From positions 496,001-560,000 of the forward strand of contig JAKQNP010000002.1 of assembly GCA_029565675.1 (NCBI GenBank): DNA of 64,000 nt. The letters run 5' to 3'. Below are positions 17,317-28,727 of this stretch, in pieces. A model generated the notes under the pieces. The model was not told the origin of the DNA, ran no database searches, and saw only the letters and a program-made list of their open reading frames with translations. A program made the position numbers and the translations under genes. The DNA comes from a bacterium (GTDB taxonomy: Bacteria > Zhuqueibacterota > Zhuqueibacteria > Residuimicrobiales > Oceaniaggregativiventaceae). How positions within the stretch are numbered: the first letter of the stretch is position 1; each line of letters begins with the position of its first letter.

Positions 17317-20181
17317 TTGATCACGAGAATTGAGCTCGCGTTGAAGCGAGGCTACACCGATGCAGAGGCCAACAAAATCGGTGCCTCGATTCGCGATTTG
17401 GGTATCAAATCGATCGAACAGGTCTCTTTCTTTCGCGTTTTTTATCTGCTGGGCGAGTTGGGAGTTCAAGAGCAGCAGCGGATAGCCGCAGAGTTGCTGG
17501 CCGATCGCGTGACCGATGAATTTGCCATCGATTCTTTTGTGGTACGCCCCCACTCCGGCAAAGCCTGGTCAGTCGAGGTCACCTACAATCGCGGGGTCAC
17601 CGACCTGGTGGCGCAAACGACTTTTAAAGGGATTCAGGATCTGGGTATCAGCACCGTGCAGGAGGTGAAAACCGCGCGGCGCTACGAATTTGTCGGCAAC
17701 CTTTCAGAAGCGGAGAAGGAACTGATCGCGCAAAAGCTGTTGGTGAACAAGGTGATCGAACACGTTAAAAATCCGGACGAAACGCTGTTCTTCCCGGCGT
17801 TGGATCCCGAGTTCAAGATCATCACCGTTCCGCTGCTCGGTGCTGATGATGCGGAATTGCTGCGCATCAGCCGCGAGCGCGATTTGTTTCTCAATTTGAT
17901 CGAGATGCAGACAATTCAGAACCATTTTCGCTCTCTCAAGCGCGAACCCACGGATATCGAATTGGAGATGTTGGCGCAGACCTGGTCTGAGCATTGCAGC
18001 CACAAAACATTGACCGGCCGTATCGAGTTTGAAGGCGAGTCGATCGACAATCTGCTCAAACAGACGATTTTTCGGGTTACGAAAGAGCTGAACAAACCCT
18101 GGTGTGTGTCGGTATTTAAAGACAACGCCGGTATAATCAAATTCGACGAGAACTATCATATCTGTTTCAAGGTAGAGACCCACAACCATCCGTCGGCGAT
18201 GGAGCCCTACGGCGGCGCCAACACCGGCATAGGCGGAGTCATCCGCGATCCGCTCGGTACTGGTTTGGGCGCCAAGCCGATTATCAACAGCGATGTTTTC
18301 TGTTTCGGTCCGGTTGATGTACCGCACAGCATTTTGCCCAAAGGTGTGCTGCACCCCAAGCGGGTCATGCAAGGTGTGGTTGCCGGAGTGCGCGACTACG
18401 GCAATCGCATGGGTATTCCGACGAACAACGGTGCGATCTGTTTCGACGAGCGTTATATCGGCAACCCGTTGGTTTATTGTGGCAATGTGGGATTGATTCC
18501 GGTCGACAAGTGCGAAAAAGAGATCATATCCGGCGATTGGATCGTGGTGGTGGGCGGCCGAACTGGGCGCGACGGCATCCATGGGGCCACCGCTTCTTCC
18601 GGCGAATTGCATTCTGAGAGCGAGGGTACCTGGAGCGGGGCGGTGCAGATCGGCAATCCGATTGTCGAAAAGAAACTGGTCGACACCCTGATGCAGGCAC
18701 GCGACCTCGGTTTATATCGCGCCATCACGGATTGCGGGGCCGGCGGACTGAGTTCTGCCGTCGGTGAACTCGCCAAAACGAGCGGTGCACAGGTTGAACT
18801 AGATGCCGTGCCTTTAAAGTATCACGGTTTGAGCTATATGGAGATTTGGATTTCAGAAGCGCAAGAGCGCATGGTGATTTTTGTTGCACCGGAAAAACTG
18901 GATACCGTGCTTGCGCTGTTTGCCAGCGAAGACGTCGAGGCAACGGTAATCGGCAAAGTTACAGCAGACAAGAAGATTCATCTGCGGTACCGCGGCGTGC
19001 AGGTTGGCGAGTTGCAGATGGATTTTTTGCACGACGGCATGCCGAAACCGGTGCGCAGGGCGCAATGGCAGGCGCCAAAAATTGAAGAGCAAGGTTCCAG
19101 CGACCCTGCTGACCTGGCCCCGGCATTGCATGCCATCCTGGCTGCGCCGAACGTCTGCAGCAAAGAGTGGGTGATCCGCCAATATGATCATGAAGTGCAG
19201 GGTGGCAGTGTGCTCAAACCATTGCTCGGAGCAGAGAACGATGGTCCGGGAAACGCCTCGATAACCAGACCTCTACTGAATTCATACCGCGCAGTGGTTT
19301 TATCCAATGGTTTGAATCCCAAATATGGGCTGATCGATCCCTACCACATGGCTTCTTCGGCGATCGATGAGGCGGTGCGCAACATTATCGCTGTCGGCGG
19401 CAGTCTGGATCGTATTGCTCTGCTCGATAATTTCTGTTGGGGAAACACCGACAAACCCGATCGCCTGGGCAGTCTGGTGCGTGCGGCACGGGCGTGCTAT
19501 GATATCGCCAAGATCTATGGCACCCCGTTTATTTCAGGCAAGGACAGTCTCAACAACGAGTATCAGACCGACAGCGGCGAAACCATCGCTATCCCACCCA
19601 CGCTGTTGATATCGGCCATTGCGGTGATGGAAGACGCTCGAAAAGCGGTGTCGATGGACTTGAAAGCAGCCGGCAACTCGATCTATGCAGTGGGACTGAC
19701 TCGCAAGGAACTGGGCGGCTCGCACTATTACGAGGTTCTGGGTTTGACTTCCGCTGCGGTTCCGCAGGTGGATGGACAACGCGCGCGTCGCATTTTTGAA
19801 GCGGTTTCGTCGGCCATCCAAGAAGACACGGTTCGTGCCTGTCATGACTGTTCGGAAGGCGGATTGGGTGTGGCTCTGGCGGAGATGGCATTTGCCGGCG
19901 GACTGGGGGCAGAGGTTGATTTGGCCGCCGTACCCCGTTCATCTGATGTCCGGCAAAACGATTGGATCCTTTTCTCCGAGTCCAACTCGCGATTTGTTTG
20001 TGAGGTAGAGGCGGATAAAAAACAAGAGTTCGAAAAATGTCTCTCCGGCTGCGATTTTGCCGAAATCGGCCAAGTCACTGCTGAACCTATTTTCCGCGCT
20101 ACAGGTTTGCAAGGGCGGCTTGTGGTGTGTGAAAACGTGCTGGCGTTAAAGAACAGTTGGCAAAAAACCCTTAAATGGTAG
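17317..20181 (+). CDS. purL: Phosphoribosylformylglycinamidine synthase, PurS-PurL fusion
   Basis: 954 residues from TTG 17317, chosen for a GAGG element 6 nt upstream. Residues 1-165 contain two PurS-like beta-alpha modules (ITRIELALKRGYTDAEA... and WSVEVTYNRGVTDLVAQTT...). The rest is a two-copy PurL catalytic body with SEHCSHKT, ETHNHPSAMEPYGGANTG and a second ATP-fold half (HDCSEGGLGVALAEMAFAGG). With PurQ it converts FGAR to FGAM in purine synthesis. Many bacteria keep PurS as a separate small subunit; here it is fused and doubled. The stop overlaps the start of purQ. Confidence 0.92.
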   Translation: MITRIELALKRGYTDAEANKIGASIRDLGIKSIEQVSFFRVFYLLGELGVQEQQRIAAELLADRVTDEFAIDSFVVRPHSGKAWSVEVTYNRGVTDLVAQTTFKGIQDLGISTVQEVKTARRYEFVGNLSEAEKELIAQKLLVNKVIEHVKNPDETLFFPALDPEFKIITVPLLGADDAELLRISRERDLFLNLIEMQTIQNHFRSLKREPTDIELEMLAQTWSEHCSHKTLTGRIEFEGESIDNLLKQTIFRVTKELNKPWCVSVFKDNAGIIKFDENYHICFKVETHNHPSAMEPYGGANTGIGGVIRDPLGTGLGAKPIINSDVFCFGPVDVPHSILPKGVLHPKRVMQGVVAGVRDYGNRMGIPTNNGAICFDERYIGNPLVYCGNVGLIPVDKCEKEIISGDWIVVVGGRTGRDGIHGATASSGELHSESEGTWSGAVQIGNPIVEKKLVDTLMQARDLGLYRAITDCGAGGLSSAVGELAKTSGAQVELDAVPLKYHGLSYMEIWISEAQERMVIFVAPEKLDTVLALFASEDVEATVIGKVTADKKIHLRYRGVQVGELQMDFLHDGMPKPVRRAQWQAPKIEEQGSSDPADLAPALHAILAAPNVCSKEWVIRQYDHEVQGGSVLKPLLGAENDGPGNASITRPLLNSYRAVVLSNGLNPKYGLIDPYHMASSAIDEAVRNIIAVGGSLDRIALLDNFCWGNTDKPDRLGSLVRAARACYDIAKIYGTPFISGKDSLNNEYQTDSGETIAIPPTLLISAIAVMEDARKAVSMDLKAAGNSIYAVGLTRKELGGSHYYEVLGLTSAAVPQVDGQRARRIFEAVSSAIQEDTVRACHDCSEGGLGVALAEMAFAGGLGAEVDLAAVPRSSDVRQNDWILFSESNSRFVCEVEADKKQEFEKCLSGCDFAEIGQVTAEPIFRATGLQGRLVVCENVLALKNSWQKTLKW

Positions 20182-20963
20182 AACGAATGAAACCTCGTGT
20201 TCTGGTTTTACGGGCTGCCGGCTCGAATTGTGATGGCGAAACTCAATTTGCTTTTCAGCATGTCGGTGCACAGGCCGATCTTGTCCACATCAATCGGCTG
20301 TTGCAGGGCGATATCCGGTTGGTTGATTATCAGATCCTGGCGATTCCCGGCGGTTTTACCTATGGCGATGATATTTCAGCCGGAAAAATACTCGCCAACC
20401 AGCTCAAATACCAATTGGCGGATCAAATCCTCGCTTTTCATCAAAGCGGGAAATTGATTGTCGGGATTTGTAATGGATTCCAGGTGCTGGTGAAAGCCGG
20501 CATGCTGCCGCGGGTCGACACAACGGCCGAACAGAGCGTCACACTCACCTTCAATGATTCAGGCAGATTCGAGGACCGTTGGGTTGAGCTGACCGCCAAT
20601 CCGAAGAGCGTGTGTGTCTTTACGCAGGAGATGCCAGAGCGGGTCTATTTCCCAGTCGCCCATGCAGAAGGTAAATTTGTTGTTCAGGATTCGACTGTGC
20701 TGGCGAAATTGCATGAGAATGGGCAAATCGTTTTTCGTTACTGCAGGCCAGACGGCAGTGAACCGACCTATCCGGATAATCCCAACGGCTCTGTCGATCA
20801 TATAGCCGGGATTTGTGATCCAACCGGACGGGTTTTGGGATTGATGCCTCACCCCGAACGTCACATCGATCCCACCAACCACCCGCAATGGACGCGGCGG
20901 GCTTTGAGAGCGGAAGGCGATGGAGTTGCGCTCTTTCGCAATGCGGTTGCTTATTACGCTTAA
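20175..20963 (+). CDS. purQ: Phosphoribosylformylglycinamidine synthase glutaminase subunit
   Basis: 262 residues. A class I glutamine amidotransferase with nucleophile Cys in GICNGFQVLVKAGMLP, an oxyanion region AIPGGFTYGDDISAG and the His/Glu pair in MPHPERH. It supplies ammonia to PurL. The reading frame overlaps purL by 7 bp; ATG 20187 (MKPRVLVLRAAGSNCDGE) is an equally plausible start and closer to the usual N-terminus. No other pur genes follow. Confidence 0.95.
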   Translation: MVERMKPRVLVLRAAGSNCDGETQFAFQHVGAQADLVHINRLLQGDIRLVDYQILAIPGGFTYGDDISAGKILANQLKYQLADQILAFHQSGKLIVGICNGFQVLVKAGMLPRVDTTAEQSVTLTFNDSGRFEDRWVELTANPKSVCVFTQEMPERVYFPVAHAEGKFVVQDSTVLAKLHENGQIVFRYCRPDGSEPTYPDNPNGSVDHIAGICDPTGRVLGLMPHPERHIDPTNHPQWTRRALRAEGDGVALFRNAVAYYA

Positions 20964-21111
20964 GGCTATTTAATTCAAAGGATATAGCGCTGTTTTTCCT
21001 GTTGTTGTCACCCTGAGATCCGTGAATAATTCCCGTCCCCAGGTTGTTAATAGAGATAATAAGACCACTTTGCTTTTAGGCTCTTGCTGAACAGGGGATA
21101 GGGAGGTTGCA

Positions 21112-21852
21112 ATGGAAGATATCAGTCCGATATTACAGCACTGGCCTTATCATCCCAACAACATCAATGTTCGACTAATTGAAGGGGCGGATGGTAAAAA
21201 AAAGATCCAGATGCGGCTGGACCTGGGTATCTTGCAGATGGAGATGGATGGAAGGCCGGACGGAAAAAGGCCGCGCAATTGTGACTCCTACCTCAGTTAC
21301 TATGAGCGGCGGCTGCAAAAAGCGGAGGGTGATTCACACAAGCAAGGTCGATTGACGCCGTTGGATTGTCTGCATTTGCAGCAGGAATCAGTACAATATT
21401 ATCATCGCTATCTGGCATTGATGGAACTCCAGGATTATGTGCGAGTAAGACGGGATACGGATCTGAATCTGCGCATTTTTGATCTGGTCAATGCCCACTG
21501 TCCGGATCAGGAGATGGTCTGGTCATTTGAACAGTATCGACCTTATGTGTTGATGATGAAGGTGCGGGCGAAGGTTTTAATCGAGTTGCGCGAGGCGGCA
21601 TATGATGCGGCTTTACAGGTGATCGATTTAGGAATCGATGATCTCAAGCAATACTTTCAGCGCCATAAAGATCGGGTAGACGGTCGGGGGGGAGAAATCG
21701 CTTTTCTCGACAAGTGGGCGGCGGAGATCCGAGACCTCAAACCGCAGACCCAACGGGAACGGTTGCAAAGAGAGCTCGATCTGGCGGTCAGCAGGGAAGA
21801 ATACGAGCGTGCTGCGGTTTTGCGCGATCAACTGCGCGGACAAATGGCCTGA
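21112..21852 (+). CDS. UvrB/UvrC-motif protein of unknown function
   Basis: 246 residues, soluble, with a GGGAGG ribosome binding site. The last 35 residues form a UvrB/UvrC motif helix hairpin (LQRELDLAVSREEYERAAVL RDQLRG, split here for length). The N-terminal part (1-60) has basic and Asp-rich strands ending RPRNCDSYLSYYERRLQKAE; the middle is helical. The UvrB/C motif usually mediates contact with UvrC, McsA or similar partners. No catalytic motif is visible. It precedes the PfpI-ferritin fusion gene by 27 bp and may be co-transcribed. Confidence 0.6.
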   Translation: MEDISPILQHWPYHPNNINVRLIEGADGKKKIQMRLDLGILQMEMDGRPDGKRPRNCDSYLSYYERRLQKAEGDSHKQGRLTPLDCLHLQQESVQYYHRYLALMELQDYVRVRRDTDLNLRIFDLVNAHCPDQEMVWSFEQYRPYVLMMKVRAKVLIELREAAYDAALQVIDLGIDDLKQYFQRHKDRVDGRGGEIAFLDKWAAEIRDLKPQTQRERLQRELDLAVSREEYERAAVLRDQLRGQMA

Positions 21853-21879
21853 AAACTTGTGCAGACTGGGAGGAAAAAG

Positions 21880-22908
21880 ATGTTGCAGGGGAAACGCATT
21901 GCGGTTCTGATCGGACCGCAATTTCACGACGAAGAAGCGACTGTTCCGCGAGATTTTTTCCGCCAGAAAGGCGCCCGGGTTGATTTGATCGGACTGGATG
22001 GAGCGCATTTGACCGGTAAATACAATCGCGTCACTCTGGATCCGGATTTGACAATCGATCAGATCAAGGAAAACGACTATGACGGCGTCATCATCCCCGG
22101 CGGTGGTGCTCCTGAGCGTATCCGATTGAATGAAAAAGCCTTGAAATTTGTCCGCGTGTTCTGGCATACCGGTCGACCACTCGGGGTAATTTGTCACGGC
22201 CCGCAGGTACTGATTTCAGCCCGTGTGCTGGAGGGTGTGACTTTAACCTGTTTTGCAGGGATTCGCGATGATGTGCAGCTCGCCGGAGCCATTTACGTCG
22301 ATCAACCGGTATGCATTGATGGTCAATTGATCAGCTCGCGGCAGCCCGAGGATCTTCCGGCCTTCAACGCCGCTTTTGCCCGCGCTTTGAGCGAGGGGTT
22401 TCTGGCAGAAGAGGAGAAGAATCTTTCGCCGGCATCGGCCCTGCGTCTGGCAGCGAGCCGGGAGAAGGGAGCGCGCGACTTTTATCTGCGAGTTTCCCAG
22501 GTGGTGAACAACAGTTCCATTCGCAATAAATTCAAATATCTATCTGAAATTGAGCAGGATCATTATGATCAGCTCATCGATCTAAACAAGAAATTGCATG
22601 GTGACCAGGAATTGGCCGATGAATTGCCGGCCGCTGAAATCAAGGCTGAGGTCAAGGCGGATATCACAGCCCAGGAAGCGATAGAGTTGGCGTTGGCCGC
22701 CGAGCAAAAAGCTTATGATTTCTATCGCCACGCCGCCTTGAAATCGAAGAGCAAGGCTGCCAGTGAAATGTTCGAATATCTGGCTGCCGAAGAGCTGGAG
22801 CACAAGCGTTTGCTTTCCGTGGATCGAGCGGCTGATTTGGGCGGTCAAGGCCATTTCCAGTGGGCGACTTATTGGGATATTCCTCCGGGCATGGAAGATT
22901 TGTGGTAG
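21880..22908 (+). CDS. DJ-1/PfpI domain fused to a rubrerythrin-like ferritin domain
   Basis: 342 residues from ATG 21880 (GGGAGGAAAAAG). Residues 5-175 are a DJ-1/PfpI fold with the nucleophile elbow GVICHGPQVL (C105, H106) and acidic partners at E18/E19. Residues about 183-315 are a ferritin-like four-helix bundle with E195, E225xxH228, E275 and E305xxH308, a complete rubrerythrin-style di-iron ligand set. The combination suggests glyoxalase/deglycase or stress-protease chemistry coupled to peroxide or iron handling. Each half is convincingly recognised. The joint function is unknown. Confidence 0.85.
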   Translation: MLQGKRIAVLIGPQFHDEEATVPRDFFRQKGARVDLIGLDGAHLTGKYNRVTLDPDLTIDQIKENDYDGVIIPGGGAPERIRLNEKALKFVRVFWHTGRPLGVICHGPQVLISARVLEGVTLTCFAGIRDDVQLAGAIYVDQPVCIDGQLISSRQPEDLPAFNAAFARALSEGFLAEEEKNLSPASALRLAASREKGARDFYLRVSQVVNNSSIRNKFKYLSEIEQDHYDQLIDLNKKLHGDQELADELPAAEIKAEVKADITAQEAIELALAAEQKAYDFYRHAALKSKSKAASEMFEYLAAEELEHKRLLSVDRAADLGGQGHFQWATYWDIPPGMEDLW

Positions 22909-23083
22909 AGAAGGAACTCGAGCACGCACCCCATGTTTTGCAGCCAAACTCTGCTATGCACAGCAGGTCCTCCGGTTTTGCCGATTCGAATCATGGCAAA
23001 TCGCAAGAGAACATTTGCCTGGTGATCAAATAGGGAAAATTTTGCAAAGTGATTCTAACGACTTTAGCGGAAGGAGTTGGCGA

Positions 23084-24442
23084 ATGAACGGCAAAACCAT
23101 TGCCTTGCTTTGTGCGGTGATTGCGTTATCGCTGATCCAGTCGGCGCAGGGCCAGTTGCTCGGCAGTACCTTTGGGTATAGCGGGCGAGAGGGTGGGCAG
23201 CTGATGGGCGGGTTGGGATTTGCGAAAATCCAGGACGAAACCTATTACGCGATTCAATTTCGTCCCGAGTTTGCCTTTGGCAAGATCGGGGTCGGCTTGA
23301 ACGTCAATTTGCTCTACGACACGGAGAACGGCAACCTTCGCACCGAGGATTGGGATACGAGCTATGATTACTTTCGCGTTCTCCGTTACCTGCGCTTCGG
23401 CAACAAAATGGATCCAGTGTATGCACGGGTCGGGTCATTGGATGCGGCTCGGTTGGGGCATGGTTTTATCGTCAATTATTACACCAATGAGGCCTCCTAT
23501 GATCAGCGCAAAATAGGCATGGCCCTGGATATCGATTTTGGCTCCTTTGGTCTGGAATCGATTGCCAGCAATTTTGGCCGCGCCGAATTGATCGGAGTGC
23601 GCAGCTACGTCAGACCTTTGTATCACCTTTTATCCTTGCCGGTCATTGAAAATTTCGCCATCGGGGCGACCTGGGCGCAGGATTTTGATCCGGATAGCTG
23701 GTCGGGAACGGATGACGAGACATCGGTTTATGGCTTCGATCTCGAGTTGCCATTGATCCGGGGCAAGCGTTTAAGCAGCATGATCTATTACGATTGGGCG
23801 CAGATCCGCGGTTACAGCAATTTTGAAAATCGATCTCGTACTTTGGGCTCGGGCCATGCGGTCGGAGTGGGATTCGGTATGGGGAATCTTGGCGGTTTGC
23901 TTGAGTTGAGCCTCAAACTGGAACGCCGTTGGCTTGGAAAAGAGTTCACGCCCGCCTATTTCGATGCGTTTTATGAAGTCGAGCGCTTTTTTATGAATGA
24001 AAATCAGGTTGCCCAGCACAAAACCGATTATCTGCTCAGCTTGCAGGAAGACACCCGCGGATTTTTTGGCGAGCTGTACGGCCGCTTGCTCGGCAATCGC
24101 GTAAATCTGCTGGGAATGATGAGTTGGCTGGATGATATGCCGGCCTGGTACAGCGAAGAAGAGGGCACAGGTGCAATGCATCTGGCTGCTGAGGCGCTCG
24201 ATGCTTTTCCGAGCATTGCGGCGCACGCGACCTATGACAAAATCCGCATGGGTGCTTTGGATGATCTTTTTACCCTCGACAACCGCAGTGTGGCACGAGT
24301 CGGCCTGGGTTACAAGATGACCCCTTATTTGATCTTTTTTGTTGATTACATTTGGACATACGAAGAGACCGAACCAGGCAGCCGGATCTTTCGGCCTCAG
24401 GAACGCATCGAACCCAAATTGGTGGTTGCCTATCGATTCTGA
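23084..24442 (+). CDS. Predicted outer-membrane beta-barrel protein
   Basis: 452 residues from ATG 23084 (AAGGAG at 23071-23076). The signal peptide (about 1-23, SLIQSAQG-Q) is followed by alternating amphipathic strands rich in Gly, Tyr and Phe. It ends with a barrel-closing strand PKLVVAYRF with terminal Phe, a typical Bam recognition signature. No known porin family is obvious to me. Its role could be structural or a channel. Confidence 0.65.
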   Translation: MNGKTIALLCAVIALSLIQSAQGQLLGSTFGYSGREGGQLMGGLGFAKIQDETYYAIQFRPEFAFGKIGVGLNVNLLYDTENGNLRTEDWDTSYDYFRVLRYLRFGNKMDPVYARVGSLDAARLGHGFIVNYYTNEASYDQRKIGMALDIDFGSFGLESIASNFGRAELIGVRSYVRPLYHLLSLPVIENFAIGATWAQDFDPDSWSGTDDETSVYGFDLELPLIRGKRLSSMIYYDWAQIRGYSNFENRSRTLGSGHAVGVGFGMGNLGGLLELSLKLERRWLGKEFTPAYFDAFYEVERFFMNENQVAQHKTDYLLSLQEDTRGFFGELYGRLLGNRVNLLGMMSWLDDMPAWYSEEEGTGAMHLAAEALDAFPSIAAHATYDKIRMGALDDLFTLDNRSVARVGLGYKMTPYLIFFVDYIWTYEETEPGSRIFRPQERIEPKLVVAYRF

Positions 24443-24458
24443 CATCGAACAATCGCAG

Positions 24459-25154
24459 ATGCGAGGCGGACGAGTCAGCCAGACTGTCCGCCTCTGGTTC
24501 CGCGCAGCCCTGGATTTCATCTATCCTCCGCTATGTTTGCTTTGTGAAAGAAACCTGCAGCCGGACGAGCATCTGGTTTGTCGCAATTGCTGGCAAAGCT
24601 TGCCGAATTTACAGCCTTACGAGATTTCTGCAACCGAATTGAATCCCGCTTTTTGTTTCGATTTCTCGTTTGCCCCATTTGCCTATCTCGATTCGATGCA
24701 AACGTTGATCCATGCTCTAAAATACCGCGGTTTTCGCCGGTTAATCGCTCCCCTGGCAGAAGCGGTTGCCGCTTCTGCATCTGCTGTGCTGCATCGTTGG
24801 GGCGCTGAGGCTCTGGTGGCTGTACCGCTTCATTCCGCTCGTTTGCGCGAGCGGGGTTACAATCAAGCTGAATTGCTCGCCGATCGATTGGGCAATTCGC
24901 TAGGTTTGCCCTCTTATTCGGTGCTTCGCCGAAGCCGATATACCCCTCCGCAAGCGCAGCGTTCGGGGAGTGAGCGCCGGCAAAACGTCGAGAATGCTTT
25001 TGCGGTGCCCGATCCTGCCGCCATCATCGGGAAAAAACTGGTGGTGGTCGATGATATTTTGACCACTGGTTACACCATCGATGGCTGTGCCCGGGCGCTC
25101 CTGGAAGCCGGCAGCGCCCGGGTTGCGGCTTTGACAATTGCCCGCGCCGGCTGA
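24459..25154 (+). CDS. comF: ComF family amidophosphoribosyltransferase-like protein
   Basis: 231 residues from ATG 24459. N-terminal zinc-ribbon cysteines CLLCERN and CRNCWQ (about residues 23-45) precede a type I phosphoribosyltransferase fold with the PRPP loop VVVDDILTTGYTIDG near residue 195. LHSARLRERGYNQAELLA is characteristic of ComF, which in competent bacteria helps bring in single-stranded DNA. No competence operon is nearby. There is no strong ribosome binding site; the start 17 bp after the upstream stop suggests coupling. Confidence 0.88.
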   Translation: MRGGRVSQTVRLWFRAALDFIYPPLCLLCERNLQPDEHLVCRNCWQSLPNLQPYEISATELNPAFCFDFSFAPFAYLDSMQTLIHALKYRGFRRLIAPLAEAVAASASAVLHRWGAEALVAVPLHSARLRERGYNQAELLADRLGNSLGLPSYSVLRRSRYTPPQAQRSGSERRQNVENAFAVPDPAAIIGKKLVVVDDILTTGYTIDGCARALLEAGSARVAALTIARAG

Positions 25155-25241
25155 CAGGGATTGTTGTGCAATCAAACAATTCCGCGGACAGTCGGTTGTT
25201 TTTCTTCGCCGGGCGAACGCATGTCAGATTCGAGATAAATC

Positions 25242-25270
25242 TTGACTTTATAATGAAAAATTGCTAATTT
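25242..25270 (+). promoter_or_regulatory. Sigma70-like promoter for the glycolytic block
   Basis: TTGACT (25242-25247) and TAATTT (25265-25270) with a 17-nt spacer lie 48 bp upstream of fba. A second overlapping pair (TTGACT 25273-25278, TAAAAT 25294-25299, spacer 15) is less favourable. Confidence 0.6.
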
Positions 25271-25279
25271 AATTGACTT

Positions 25280-26244
<965 letters not shown>

Positions 26245-26270
26245 CTAGACAGATGATTCAGCTACACTGA

Positions 26271-27323
<1,053 letters not shown>

Positions 27324-27427
27324 GGAACACATCGGTTGTTCTTGGCGTAAAAAAAGGTACAAAAAAGGGTCGGCAGGCGCTGCGTCTGTCGACCTGTTCA
27401 TCGAAAAAAGAGAGAGATTCTGTCTTG

Positions 27428-28180
27428 ATGCGCAAAAGAATTATTGCCGGCAATTGGAAGATGAACAAGACCGTCAGCGAAGCAGCCGCTTTGGCTGAGC
27501 AGCTGGCGAGGAAGAACCATGATGCCGATCTTGTCGAGGTGGTTGTTTGTCCACCGTTTACCAGTCTGGCTGCGGTGCGCGATGCGCTGAAAGGCACCGC
27601 TATTGGCCTGGGTGCGCAGAATATGCACTGGGAAAAAAGCGGTGCTTATACCGGCGAAATATCCGCGGAAATGGTTGTGTCTACGGGATGCCGCTATGTG
27701 ATCATTGGTCATTCCGAACGCCGACAATATTTTGCGGAAAGCGACGAGATGGTCAATCGCAAGATTCTGGCTGCTCTGCAGACGGAGTTGACGCCGATCG
27801 TCTGTGTCGGCGAACTGCTGGATGAGCGGCAGAGCGATCAAACGGAAATAGTGATCAACCGCCAGGTGCGTGGAGCTTTTGCTCATCTGGACGACGTCCA
27901 AGCGAGCCGAGTGGTTCTCGCCTACGAGCCGGTATGGGCAATCGGTACCGGCCAGGTCGCGACGCCGGAACAGGCGCAAGAGGTGCATGCTTTTATTCGT
28001 TCTTTGATTCGTCAGATGTATGGCGATGCTGTTGCCGATGGATTGCGAATCCAATATGGTGGCAGCATGAAGGCGTCCAATGCGGCTGAACTTCTGCGTC
28101 AGCCGGATGTGGACGGAGGATTGATTGGCGGCGCCAGTTTGGATGCCGACTCCTTTTGGGGAATTGTCAAAGCCGAGTGA
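27428..28180 (+). CDS. tpiA: Triosephosphate isomerase
   Basis: 250 residues from ATG 27428; TTG 27425 is an in-frame alternative. GNWKMNKT near the N-terminus, the electrophile loop IIGHSERRQYF, catalytic Glu in AYEPVWAIGTG and the phosphate loop YGGSMKASNA are all present. It interconverts DHAP and glyceraldehyde-3-phosphate. It lies between gap and secG, an order seen in many bacteria. Confidence 0.97.
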   Translation: MRKRIIAGNWKMNKTVSEAAALAEQLARKNHDADLVEVVVCPPFTSLAAVRDALKGTAIGLGAQNMHWEKSGAYTGEISAEMVVSTGCRYVIIGHSERRQYFAESDEMVNRKILAALQTELTPIVCVGELLDERQSDQTEIVINRQVRGAFAHLDDVQASRVVLAYEPVWAIGTGQVATPEQAQEVHAFIRSLIRQMYGDAVADGLRIQYGGSMKASNAAELLRQPDVDGGLIGGASLDADSFWGIVKAE

Positions 28181-28187
28181 GGGTAAA

Positions 28188-28553
28188 ATGTACATTTTTT
28201 TAATTGTGCTTTTCGTCATTGTTTGTATATTATTGACGTTTCTTATACTGATCCAATCCAGCAAGGGCGGTGGTTTGGCCGGCACTTTTGGCGGTGCTGA
28301 CTCGATGGGAGCGGTTTTTGGTGGACGCGGAGCGGGTGACTTTCTAACCAAGGCAACCGGTGTGCTGGCAGCCTTGTTTATGGTCATTGCTCTGTTGATC
28401 GGCCTGCTGACTTACGGCGAGGTTTCACAGGAGAGTTTGGTCGAACAAGAGCGCGATCAGCGCAAGAGTTCCGCAACCTATACTTTGCCGCAAGCGCCGT
28501 CGCCGAGTTCACCAGACCAGGCTCCGGTTCCAGCATCCAACCCTGCTGAGTAA
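28188..28553 (+). CDS. secG: SecYEG translocon subunit SecG
   Basis: 121 residues from ATG 28188, only 7 bp after the tpiA stop. Two membrane helices (about 3-23 and 58-78) flank the conserved loop SSKGGGLAGTFGG and FGGRGAGDFLTKAT, diagnostic of SecG. The 40-residue C-terminal tail is Pro/Ser/Gln-rich and longer than in E. coli. The tpiA-secG-tRNA-Leu arrangement is a common conserved neighbourhood. Confidence 0.95.
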   Translation: MYIFLIVLFVIVCILLTFLILIQSSKGGGLAGTFGGADSMGAVFGGRGAGDFLTKATGVLAALFMVIALLIGLLTYGEVSQESLVEQERDQRKSSATYTLPQAPSPSSPDQAPVPASNPAE

Positions 28554-28565
28554 GGTGTTGGTTTT

Positions 28566-28649
28566 GCCGAAGTGGTGGAAATGGTAGACACGCTATCTTG
28601 AGGGGGTAGTGCCCTACCGGGTGTGCGGGTTCGAATCCCGCCTTCGGCA
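28566..28649 (+). tRNA. tRNA-Leu (anticodon GAG)
   Basis: A class II tRNA: acceptor GCCGAAG/CTTCGGC, D stem GTG/CAC, anticodon stem CTATC/GGTAG with loop TTGAGGG (anticodon GAG), a long variable arm (CCC-TACC-GGG) and T arm GCGGG-TTCGAAT-CCCGC. The discriminator is A. The following bases are CCC, so the full CCA end is not encoded and must be added. It is just downstream of secG. Confidence 0.97.
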
Positions 28650-28727
28650 CCCTCTATCCGTGGGGTCGAGTCACATTTGATCCTGTGTGTCATTAAGTTA
28701 ACAAAGGAAAGAATCGGGAGATCGGAA

